Positions 1-5,356 of a stretch of 5,428 nt of DNA are shown piece by piece. Source of the stretch: Myxococcales bacterium. GTDB lineage: Bacteria; Myxococcota_C; UBA6777. Every line of letters begins with the position of its first letter. Position 1 is the first letter of the stretch. Position numbers and translations under genes: made by a program. Under the pieces are notes generated by a model that did not search any database, had not been told where the DNA came from, and worked only from the letters and a program-made list of their open reading frames with translations. The DNA lies in contig JALTMC010000155.1 of assembly GCA_027005175.1 (NCBI GenBank), positions 1,692-7,119 of the forward strand, in the 5' to 3' direction.

Positions 1-1
1 A

Positions 2-1108
2 GCCTATCGCTCTGCTTTTCTCGGTCGAGGAATGGACTTCGCAGAAGTTCGCCATTACCAACCTGGGGATGAAATTCGCTGGATTGATTGGAATGTCTCC
101 GCTCGTATGGATGATATCTATGTCAAACAATTTACCGAAGAACGCGAGCGCACCGTTCTGTTGGTTTGGGATGCTTCTGCCTCCATGGATCTTGGAAGTC
201 ATTGGCGTAGCAAACGCGAACTGGGTGCTGAGCTTGGGATGATCCTGGCGATGAGTGCGTTGGCCAACCAGGATCGCGTTGGCCTGCTCGTGTTTGGAGA
301 TCGTGTGGAACGCTTTCTCTCTCCACAGCGTGGACGCAAACAGATTATGCGGATGATCCGAGAGATTCTGACTTCAAAACCCGGTGGAACTGGGGGAGCA
401 CAAGAGCCACAAACAGGACCTCTCGCCAGTGACTTTGATGATCGTGAGGAACTGTTAGAGCAGAGTGAATGGAAGGGAGAGCCAACACATCGCACCGATT
501 TTGAGGCCGCTTTGCGGTTTCTACAACGAGTCGCTCCTCGGCATAGTATTATCTTTTTGATGTCCGATTTTCTTGCGCCGATGGAGGTGCATGCGTGGCA
601 GCGCCTGGTCCGTCGATGTGAGGTGATTCCAGTCGTGCTACGAGACCCGCTGGAGACCTCCTTGCCTTTACAAAAACAACCTGCCTCTGGGATCTTTCAG
701 GCCCTCTCTACCTGGGTGATGGGTGGCAGCTTGTTGCTCTTCTTGCTCTGGGGGCTGGGGCAAGGAGGTGCCTGGCTGTGGAGTGCGACCTCTGCCCTCT
801 CTCTCTGGCTCTTGGGCTCTTTGTACTTTGCCTCTCTCGGGAAAACTATGATAGTTTACTTGCAGGACTTGGAGACTGATGAATCATTTCCTGTCAACTT
901 GCAACGTTATCAACAAGCTGATGGGGAGTTCTGTCTTCCTCTAACACCCCCACGTGACAAGATCCATCAGGTATTCCAAACCCTGGCTCTTGATGTTGTG
1001 GAGTTGGAGACCAACCAAGATCCCGGAGATGCTTTGCGCTCCTTCTTCCAACAACGACAGCGAGTCTCGGGGCGAACGAGCCGTGTCTCACGTTCAGGTG
1101 CTTCGTGA
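2..1108 (+). CDS. DUF58 / vWA-like domain protein with inserted membrane hairpin (5' partial)
   Basis: The reading frame is open from base 2, so the start is upstream. The residues before the first visible ATG (32) already belong to the DUF58 signature (SAFLGRGMDFAEVRHY, then PGDEIRWIDWNVSAR and VKQFTEERE). A von Willebrand A-like fold follows, with MIDAS motif DASAS at 170-184, the Thr-Asp of the second metal loop at 494-499, and FLMSDF near 554-571. The C-terminal part (DPLETSLP near 644-667, LQDLET near 860-877, final LRSFFQQR) is typical of the family. Two features are unusual. A Gly/acidic insert lies at about 380-487, and two predicted transmembrane helices (about 704-760 and 770-838) split a conserved stretch. 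DUF58 proteins usually sit beside a MoxR AAA ATPase and Bat-type vWA proteins and are thought to act with MoxR in envelope or protein-complex maturation. That partner gene would be upstream, outside the window. Family assignment is firm; the precise function is unknown. Confidence 0.9.
   Translation, partial: AYRSAFLGRGMDFAEVRHYQPGDEIRWIDWNVSARMDDIYVKQFTEERERTVLLVWDASASMDLGSHWRSKRELGAELGMILAMSALANQDRVGLLVFGDRVERFLSPQRGRKQIMRMIREILTSKPGGTGGAQEPQTGPLASDFDDREELLEQSEWKGEPTHRTDFEAALRFLQRVAPRHSIIFLMSDFLAPMEVHAWQRLVRRCEVIPVVLRDPLETSLPLQKQPASGIFQALSTWVMGGSLLLFLLWGLGQGGAWLWSATSALSLWLLGSLYFASLGKTMIVYLQDLETDESFPVNLQRYQQADGEFCLPLTPPRDKIHQVFQTLALDVVELETNQDPGDALRSFFQQRQRVSGRTSRVSRSGAS
704..838 (+). other. 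Predicted two-helix transmembrane hairpin inside the DUF58 protein
   Basis: Codons 704-760 encode a Leu/Trp/Gly-rich hydrophobic stretch, and 770-838 encode a second one (Trp, Leu, Ala, Ser rich). They are separated by only a short Gln-Gly-Gly turn. There are no charged residues between Gln at 698 and Lys at 842. Such a pair would cross the membrane twice and leave both halves of the DUF58 domain on the same side. The call rests on hydrophobicity judged by eye. Confidence 0.75.
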
Positions 1109-1132
1109 CATCCTCCCCTCCCATACTCGCTT

Positions 1133-1312
1133 TGTGGTCGTCTGTTCCTGATGAAAAGGGACTTTGTTTGTGGTCGTCTGTTCCTGATGAAAAGGGACTT
1201 TGTTTGTGGTTGTCTGTTCCTGATGAAAAGGGACTTTGTTTGTGGTTGTCTGTTCCTGATGAAAAGGGAGCTTGTTTGTGGTTGCTTGTTCATGATGGAA
1301 AGGGACTTTGGG
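1133..1312. repeat. Five tandem 36-bp repeats
   Basis: Five direct units begin at 1133, 1169, 1205, 1241 and 1277, each exactly 36 bp, with no spacers. Each starts TGTGGT and contains CTGATGAAAAGGGAC or a close variant. Units 1 and 2 are identical. Unit 3 differs from them at one base, unit 4 at two further bases near its 3' end, and unit 5 at about six positions, so divergence increases toward the downstream gene. Because 36 is a multiple of three, reading frames stay open through the array on both strands, giving 12-residue peptide repeats that need not be real. The array starts 25 bp after the DUF58 stop codon. It is a minisatellite-like (VNTR) array of unknown role. Confidence 0.95.
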
Positions 1313-1316
1313 CGAC

Positions 1317-1334
1317 GTTTGGTAAGAGCCAAAC
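1317..1334 (+). other. Small stem-loop after the 36-bp array
   Basis: GTTTGG at 1317-1322 pairs perfectly with CCAAAC at 1329-1334 across a TAAGAG loop. The 6-bp stem has no following T run, so it is a weak terminator candidate. It sits directly before AAAGGAG (1335-1341), a Shine-Dalgarno-like sequence 9 bases ahead of an ATG at 1351 that opens a four-codon frame ending in TGA at 1363-1365. Confidence 0.35.
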
Positions 1335-1364
1335 AAAGGAGTTGCTCACAATGGAGCGGGAGTG

Positions 1365-1484
1365 ATGTCAACAAGAGAAGATGATGTTCCAATCGGTCCT
1401 GTTGTTCTTTTCGGACGACTCATTGTAGTGAGTCACACCATATATGTAGTGAGTCACACCATATATATTATAAGGGGATTGTGA
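1365..1484 (+). CDS. Possible 39-residue hydrophobic small protein or leader peptide
   Basis: An ATG at 1365 opens a 39-codon frame that stops at TGA 1482-1484. It is preceded by GGAG at 1353-1356 (8-base spacing) and by GGGAG at 1358-1362. Its stop overlaps the ATG of the lipoprotein gene (TGATG, 1482-1486), the arrangement typical of translational coupling. The peptide has an acidic, charged N-terminus (REDD), then a hydrophobic Val/Ile/Tyr-rich remainder in which the 21-bp duplication gives the seven-residue motif VVSHTIY twice. I recognise no family. A frame of this length can occur by chance, and the same DNA may instead be a promoter or operator region, so support is limited to the ribosome-binding site and the stop/start overlap. 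Confidence 0.25.
   Translation: MSTREDDVPIGPVVLFGRLIVVSHTIYVVSHTIYIIRGL
1424..1465. repeat. Perfect 21-bp tandem duplication with GTGA-N-TCAC dyad
   Basis: TGTAGTGAGTCACACCATAT plus one A occurs twice with no gap (1424-1444 and 1445-1465) and no mismatch. Each copy contains GTGAGTCAC, an inverted repeat with a single central base, at 1428?-1436 in copy one and 21 bases further in copy two; the exact first base of the dyad is the G following TA. A 21-bp period is two turns of B-DNA, so paired sites would face the same side of the helix. It ends 18 bases before the lipoprotein start codon, next to an AT-rich ATATATTATAA stretch. It is a candidate operator for that gene; no regulator can be named. 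Confidence 0.85.
1472..1478 (+). promoter_or_regulatory. Ribosome binding site of the lipoprotein gene
   Basis: AAGGGGA lies 6 bases (counted from its last G) before the ATG at 1484 but only 3 bases before the in-frame GTG at 1481. This spacing favours ATG 1484 as the start over the GTG one codon earlier. Confidence 0.7.
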
Positions 1485-1555
1485 TGCTGAATCGTAGTGC
1501 TGGTCGGGCTTTTGTCTATCTATGTGGAATGGGGATCTTATGGATTCTTGGATGC
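1484..1555 (+). other. Lipoprotein signal peptide (SPase II) with lipobox Cys
   Basis: The signal has Arg at residues 4 and 8, a hydrophobic core FVYLCGMGILWIL, and then Gly-Cys-Ser-Gly. Cys24 (1553-1555) would be the lipidated residue. Ile at -3 and Gly at -1 fit the lipobox; Leu at -2 is less usual but tolerated. Asp is at +4, not +2, so inner-membrane retention is not predicted by the enterobacterial rule. Confidence 0.8.
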
Positions 1556-4500
1556 AGTGGCGATGTTGCTGTCTCTGTCCCTGGCTGTGAAAATTGCCCT
1601 GAGCGGTGTTTGATTGAGAAAGGGAAGTCCCAAGGTCGATGTGTTCCTTGTTTGAAGGACAACCATTGCCAAAACAAAAGCAGCCCCACGAAGAAGTGTA
1701 CGGGAGAGAATCGATGTGTGTGTGGAACAGACAAAGATTGCCCAACCAACAAACGTTGCAATGGCAAGGGGGGTTGTGTTGAGTGCTTAAAAAATGCTGA
1801 TTGTACGAATGAAGGTTTGTCTTCATGCGTGAACAACCAGTGTATGCAGTGTGCTCCTGGTGATTCTCAGGGATGTTTGCCAAAAGGTGGTAATGCCTGT
1901 GAGAAAGGGCTTCAGGAATGCAAAGGTGGCACGTGGTCTCAGTGCAAAGGCTTTAAATCTTGCAAAGACTTTGAAAAATGCGACAAGAACAAGTGTGTCC
2001 CCGATTGTCCGGCGAATCAATGTGAAAAAGATAGCTGGAAGTGTACGACAAAGGCGACAGAAATCCCAGGAAAGTACAATATCTGCTCGGTGAACGCTCG
2101 TGGATGCTTTGAATTCTCCACAGAGGTTAAAGATTGCCCCCGTCAACATTACTGTGACCAGGGGAAGTGTGTGCAGGCCAAGTGTCCCAAAGGACAAACC
2201 GAATGCAACGGTGTCTGTGTTAATCCAGCAAACGATCGTGAGAACTGCGGTGGTTGCGGTGTGTCCTGCAAGAAAGGTGAAGTCTGTGGCAACGGTCGTT
2301 GTGCCATCAATTGTCCAACGGGTCAAACGGTCTGTCAAGGTGGTTGTTACAACTTGCAGAAAGATCTGGAACACTGCGGTAAGTGCGGGAACGCCTGTCC
2401 TTCCGGTCAGATCTGTCAGAGTGGTCAGTGCATTATCTCTTGTTTGAAAGGACAGCTTGTCTGTGCCGGAAAATGTGTAGACCCACAAACGGATCGACTT
2501 CACTGTGGTCAGTGTCAAAATGTCTGTAGCAACGGTCAGGTTTGTGTAAGTGGGGTATGCAAAGTCTCGTGTCCCAAAGGCCAAACCAACTGCAGCGGTC
2601 GTTGCGTTGAACTTCAGAGCAACCGGGCTCATTGTGGAGCATGCGCCAACGCTTGTAAGGCTGGTTTTGTTTGTGCTGCTGGGCAGTGCAAAGTCTCGTG
2701 TCCCAAAGGCCAAACCAATTGCAGCGGTAGCTGTGTCGAACTTCAGAGCAACCGGGCTCACTGTGGAAAGTGTGCCAACGTTTGTCAAACCGGAGAAGTC
2801 TGTTCCCAAGGCAAGTGTCAGGTGTCCTGCCCCACGGGGCAAACCCATTGCAGCGGTAGCTGTGTGGATGTACAGACCGATCGAGGTCATTGCGGACAAT
2901 GCAACAACACCTGCGCCAAAGGTCAGATCTGCTCCCAAGGGAAATGTGAGTTGAGTTGTCAACAAGGTCTAACTCAGTGTGGTTCCGTCTGTGTGGACCT
3001 CAAGTCTGCTTTGAAGCACTGTGGAGGTTGTAACAAGGCTTGTCAATCCGGGCAGCTCTGTTCTTCTGGACAGTGTCAACTCTCCTGTCAAAGTGGATTG
3101 GCGAAATGTTCCGGGAAATGTGTGACATTGCAAACCGACAACGCAAACTGTGGTGCTTGTGGCACTGTTTGTCCCAAAGGCCAGGTTTGCTCTCAAGGAA
3201 AGTGCCAGGTGTCTTGTCAGTCTGGTCTGACCAATTGCAAAGGAACCTGTGTCAACACATTGTCGGATCGACTTCACTGTGGACAGTGTGGAAATACTTG
3301 TGTGAGCGGTCAAGTTTGTAACAACGCCTCCTGTCAACTCTCTTGCCAAAAAGGACTGACCAAGTGTGGCAATCTTTGTGTCAATATCAAAACCGATCGG
3401 GCCCATTGTGGTGCTTGCAATCAAAACTGTAAGGTTGGATTGGTCTGTATTCGCGGTGCATGTAAGTTGAGCTGCCAGTCTGGTCTGACCAATTGTAACG
3501 GTACTTGCGTCGATCTCAAAACAGACCGCTCTCATTGTGGAAAGTGCGGCTCTTCCTGCAAGCTGGGAGAGATCTGTAATTCTGGGATATGTCAATTGTC
3601 TTGTCAGTCTGGTCTGACCAATTGTAACGGTAAATGCACAGACTTGAAAGCTGACATCAATAACTGTGGTTCATGTGCAAAGGCCTGTGGGGCAGGGCAG
3701 GTTTGTTCTGCCGGTCAGTGTAAGCTGTCTTGCCAACAAGGTCTTACGATCTGTTCTAAGACTTGCGTCAATCTTCAATCCAATCCCAGTCATTGTGGCC
3801 AGTGTGGGAAAGTCTGCAACGCCGGAACGGCCTGCGTCTCTGGTCAATGTCAGCTGATCTGTGCGAGTGGCACAACCAAGTGTAACAATAGCTGTGTGGA
3901 TACAAAGTCCGACCGAACGAATTGTGGTGGCTGTGGCAAAGCCTGCAAGACAGGTGAGGTCTGTCGAAATAGCACTTGCACTCTGTCTTGCCAGACTGGA
4001 CTCACCAACTGCAATACTAAGTGCGTGGATACCAAAACAGATCGAACGAACTGTGGTGGTTGTGGCAAAACCTGCAAGGCAGGTGAACTTTGTAAGAGCG
4101 GTGCGTGTGTCTTGGTTTGTCCTCCGGGATTGACGAATTGTTCAGGTCGCTGTGTCGACAGAAAGGTGGATAGTACAAACTGCGGTCGTTGTGGCAATAT
4201 TTGCAAAGCTGGTGAACTTTGTAAGAACGCTGTATGTGTCTTGGTTTGTCCTTCCGGTCTTGTTAACTGTGGTGGAATGTGTGTCAGTACACAGAATGAT
4301 CCTGCCCACTGTGGTGGTTGCAACAAAAAGTGTGCGTCCGGCCAGTTCTGCTCAGGGGGAAAGTGTGTTGTGTCCTGCTCTTCGGGGCAGACTAATTGCT
4401 CCGGTTCCTGTACGAGCCTTCAGTCCGACATCAAAAACTGTGGAACTTGCGGAAAAGCATGTAGCTCTGGGCAAAGCTGTTGTTCTAGTAGCTGTCGCAG

Positions 4501-5197
4501 CTTGCAAACAGACAGCAACAATTGTGGCTCTTGTGGAAAGGTCTGTAGCTCTGGACAAGGTTGTTGTGGTGGAGGTTGCAAGAGCTTTCAAACCGATACA
4601 AGTAATTGTGGAGGGTGTGGGATAAAGTGCTCTAGCTTACAGAAATGCTCGGCTGGTAAATGTGTTGCGACCGTTCCTACGGGTACTTGCGGAAACCTCG
4701 TGACACGCGTCAGGATGTGGAGTTATTCTGCGATTGGTTTGGACCTGCGAAAGTATACAAAAAGTACATTGCATTGGATCGGTTGTTTGAGTTCCAATGG
4801 CTGCTCCATCAGCTCTTTTTACTGCCGATACAATGCGTCAACTCAAACTCTTGAGTTTGGTACAACATCAAGTACGGCGATGCGGGCCTCTGTTGATCCA
4901 GGGAACCGGTTCGGGGACCGTATGCCCGGACCTAGCGACTACGGCGGTTGTTGCTCCTCAAGCAAGCCCTTTAGTTTGTGTAATTCTCCCGACAACAAAA
5001 ACAATGGTGTTGGTATCAACAATGCCCAGGCTTTGTGTTTTGCTTTGGGCTATAAAAGGGGCGTCTTTACACGAGTTGTGACCAACAACAGTTGCCCCGA
5101 ACCACATACAACGACGACGAATGGCTCCAATTGGACCTCTGACTTTCGTAGCTCTCAAGGATTTGGTGCCGGGTGGAAGTGTACCGGATTTCGCTAG
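1484..5197 (+). CDS. Giant cysteine-rich surface lipoprotein with Stig1-like repeats
   Basis: This 1237-residue protein starts at ATG 1484, chosen for its ribosome-site spacing. Residues 1-23 form a signal peptide ending in lipobox ILG before Cys24. Ser at position +2 fits sorting to the outer membrane. Residues 24-233 are a Cys-rich head with spaced patterns such as CLKDNHC, CGTDKDC and CLKNADC, and a PGDSQGC...GLQEC...WSQC segment. Residues 234-964 are 17 contiguous 43-residue units with Cys at unit positions 1, 8, 12, 22, 25, 29, 35 and 40 (pattern CxxGLTNC...CVD..TDR.HCG.CG..C..GQ.C). Shortened units follow to about residue 1064, then an unrecognised domain of about 173 residues rich in aromatic residues. 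I count about 200 Cys. The units resemble Stig1-type (PF04885) and MXAN_6577-like Cys-rich domains as I recall them. The likely role is a disulfide-stiffened surface stalk or adhesin, which is an inference. Similar proteins are sometimes mislabelled as enzymes in automatic annotation; no catalytic domain is visible. Confidence 0.93.
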   Translation: MLNRSAGRAFVYLCGMGILWILGCSGDVAVSVPGCENCPERCLIEKGKSQGRCVPCLKDNHCQNKSSPTKKCTGENRCVCGTDKDCPTNKRCNGKGGCVECLKNADCTNEGLSSCVNNQCMQCAPGDSQGCLPKGGNACEKGLQECKGGTWSQCKGFKSCKDFEKCDKNKCVPDCPANQCEKDSWKCTTKATEIPGKYNICSVNARGCFEFSTEVKDCPRQHYCDQGKCVQAKCPKGQTECNGVCVNPANDRENCGGCGVSCKKGEVCGNGRCAINCPTGQTVCQGGCYNLQKDLEHCGKCGNACPSGQICQSGQCIISCLKGQLVCAGKCVDPQTDRLHCGQCQNVCSNGQVCVSGVCKVSCPKGQTNCSGRCVELQSNRAHCGACANACKAGFVCAAGQCKVSCPKGQTNCSGSCVELQSNRAHCGKCANVCQTGEVCSQGKCQVSCPTGQTHCSGSCVDVQTDRGHCGQCNNTCAKGQICSQGKCELSCQQGLTQCGSVCVDLKSALKHCGGCNKACQSGQLCSSGQCQLSCQSGLAKCSGKCVTLQTDNANCGACGTVCPKGQVCSQGKCQVSCQSGLTNCKGTCVNTLSDRLHCGQCGNTCVSGQVCNNASCQLSCQKGLTKCGNLCVNIKTDRAHCGACNQNCKVGLVCIRGACKLSCQSGLTNCNGTCVDLKTDRSHCGKCGSSCKLGEICNSGICQLSCQSGLTNCNGKCTDLKADINNCGSCAKACGAGQVCSAGQCKLSCQQGLTICSKTCVNLQSNPSHCGQCGKVCNAGTACVSGQCQLICASGTTKCNNSCVDTKSDRTNCGGCGKACKTGEVCRNSTCTLSCQTGLTNCNTKCVDTKTDRTNCGGCGKTCKAGELCKSGACVLVCPPGLTNCSGRCVDRKVDSTNCGRCGNICKAGELCKNAVCVLVCPSGLVNCGGMCVSTQNDPAHCGGCNKKCASGQFCSGGKCVVSCSSGQTNCSGSCTSLQSDIKNCGTCGKACSSGQSCCSSSCRSLQTDSNNCGSCGKVCSSGQGCCGGGCKSFQTDTSNCGGCGIKCSSLQKCSAGKCVATVPTGTCGNLVTRVRMWSYSAIGLDLRKYTKSTLHWIGCLSSNGCSISSFYCRYNASTQTLEFGTTSSTAMRASVDPGNRFGDRMPGPSDYGGCCSSSKPFSLCNSPDNKNNGVGINNAQALCFALGYKRGVFTRVVTNNSCPEPHTTTTNGSNWTSDFRSSQGFGAGWKCTGFR
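2183..4375 (+). repeat. Seventeen in-frame 129-bp coding repeats (43 residues each)
   Basis: Units start every 129 bases: 2183, 2312, 2441, 2570, 2699, 2828, 2957, 3086, 3215, 3344, 3473, 3602, 3731, 3860, 3989, 4118 and 4247. None has an insertion or deletion. Each encodes eight Cys at fixed positions, enough for four internal disulfides. Unit openings form blocks: mostly CPxGQT in units 1-6, CQxGLT in units 7-13 and 15, CASGTT in unit 14, and CPxGL in units 16-17. DNA identity is patchy, very high between some neighbours (units 4 and 5; the openings of units 11 and 12) and low elsewhere. Confidence 0.97.
4376..4675 (+). repeat. Shortened terminal Cys repeats with CC junctions (Stig1 spacing)
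   Basis: Unit 18 (4376-4480) runs normally to its seventh Cys, then joins directly to Cys of the next unit (GQSCCSSSC). Unit 19 (4481-4564) has only 28 residues and again ends in a CC junction (GQGCCGGGC). Unit 20 begins at 4565 and closes the array with the normal tail CSAGKC. Compared with the 43-residue unit, 15 residues between Cys 7 and Cys 2 of the next unit are missing twice. The resulting pattern CCxxxC...DxxNCGxCGxxCxxGxxCC is the one I associate with the plant Stig1 family. Confidence 0.85.
4676..5194 (+). other. Unrecognised C-terminal domain of the lipoprotein
   Basis: About 173 residues follow the last repeat. Composition changes sharply: about 10 Cys, several Trp and Tyr (RMWSYS, LHWIGC, NWTSDF, AGWKC), many Asn, Ser and Thr, and a CCSSSKPF segment. 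The motif NAQALCFALGYKRG, followed by SCPEPH and the final WKCTGF, suggests a folded disulfide-containing module. I cannot assign it to a family. At the far end of a repeat stalk it is the best candidate for a binding head, which is an inference from architecture. Confidence 0.6.
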
Positions 5198-5255
5198 CTC
5201 GTAGTTTGTCGGAGAGTTCATATACGGCCTTTTCCTGGACCCTTCCCGAGCTTGA

Positions 5256-5279
5256 TTGAGCCGACTTCAGTCGGCTCAA
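5256..5279 (+). terminator. Probable terminator hairpin after the lipoprotein gene
   Basis: A perfect 10-bp stem, TTGAGCCGAC (5256-5265) with GTCGGCTCAA (5270-5279), encloses a TTCA loop 58 bases after the stop codon. It is GC-rich in the middle and fits an intrinsic terminator stem. There is no clean T run: CCCTTTGG follows, with TTTT only at 5294-5297. Termination may therefore be weak, Rho-assisted, or the hairpin may instead protect the 3' end. Confidence 0.6.
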
Positions 5280-5295
5280 CCCTTTGGCTTCGATT

Positions 5296-5308
5296 TTGAT
5301 CTAATCAA
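5296..5308. promoter_or_regulatory. Small dyad TTGAT-N3-ATCAA overlapping a -10-like hexamer
   Basis: TTGAT (5296-5300) and ATCAA (5304-5308) form a perfect inverted repeat around CTA. Inside it, TCTAAT (5300-5305) matches the sigma-70 -10 consensus at five of six bases, but no convincing -35 box lies 16-18 bases upstream. It could be an operator over a promoter for the gene starting at 5357, or chance. Confidence 0.3.
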
Positions 5309-5309
5309 G

Positions 5310-5348
5310 TTTTTTGGTGTGTTTGTGTTTCAAACTCACACCAAAGGA
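5310..5348 (+). promoter_or_regulatory. Hairpin sequestering the ribosome binding site (fourU-like)
   Basis: TTTGGTGTG (5313-5321) pairs perfectly with CACACCAAA (5337-5345). An inner TTTG/CAAA stem (5322-5325 with 5331-5334) continues past a two-base bulge. At the base, the four U at 5310-5313 can pair with AGGA at 5345-5348 (U-A, U-G, U-G, U-A), which is the core of the AAAGGAGGG ribosome site. The fold would partly block translation of the reading frame at 5357. The pairing is read directly; a regulatory role is inferred. Confidence 0.5.
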
Positions 5349-5351
5349 GGG
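5343..5351 (+). promoter_or_regulatory. Strong Shine-Dalgarno of the gene at 5357
   Basis: AAAGGAGGG is close to a full match to the anti-Shine-Dalgarno sequence. GGAGG ends 6 bases before the ATG at 5357, which is good spacing and fixes that start. An alternative in-frame ATG two codons on (5363) has poorer spacing. Confidence 0.75.
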
Positions 5352-5356
5352 AATTC

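Noticed and set aside
1133-1312. Possible CRISPR array, since the repeat unit is 36 bp
   Set aside because: The units abut directly with no unique spacers, and they diverge from one end to the other. It is a simple tandem repeat.
1094-1392. Open frames on both strands encoding 12-residue repeats (for example a minus-strand NRQPQTKSLFIR repeat)
   Set aside because: A 36-bp tandem unit without stops stays open in every stop-free frame, so openness is not evidence of coding. No family is recognised, and the minus-strand frames lack supporting context. The plus-strand frame is discussed only as part of the overlap chain.
1402-1473. Sigma-70 promoter using TTGTTC (1402-1407) and TATATT (1464-1469)
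   Set aside because: The spacing between the boxes is far too long, and no other -35 at 16-18 bases gives a convincing match. A start from that -10 would also fall inside the ribosome site. The AT-rich stretch may be part of a promoter, but I cannot define one.
1481-1483. GTG as the start codon of the lipoprotein gene
   Set aside because: It lies only 3 bases from the ribosome site, whereas the adjacent ATG at 1484 has 6-base spacing. The signal peptide is the same either way apart from one residue.
1823-2965. Long minus-strand open frame (380 codons) opposite the Cys repeats, and similar ones at 2969-3595 and 3850-4326
   Set aside because: The 129-bp coding period is a multiple of three, so antisense frames free of stops in one unit tend to remain free in all. 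Their Thr/Ala-rich translations mirror the Cys/Gly codons of the real gene.
1484-5197. Eukaryotic origin, or EGF/Dickkopf-type receptor, suggested by the Cys density
   Set aside because: A bacterial ribosome site, a lipobox signal peptide, an uninterrupted frame and a bacterial DUF58 neighbour all point to bacteria. The eight-Cys spacing does not match EGF.
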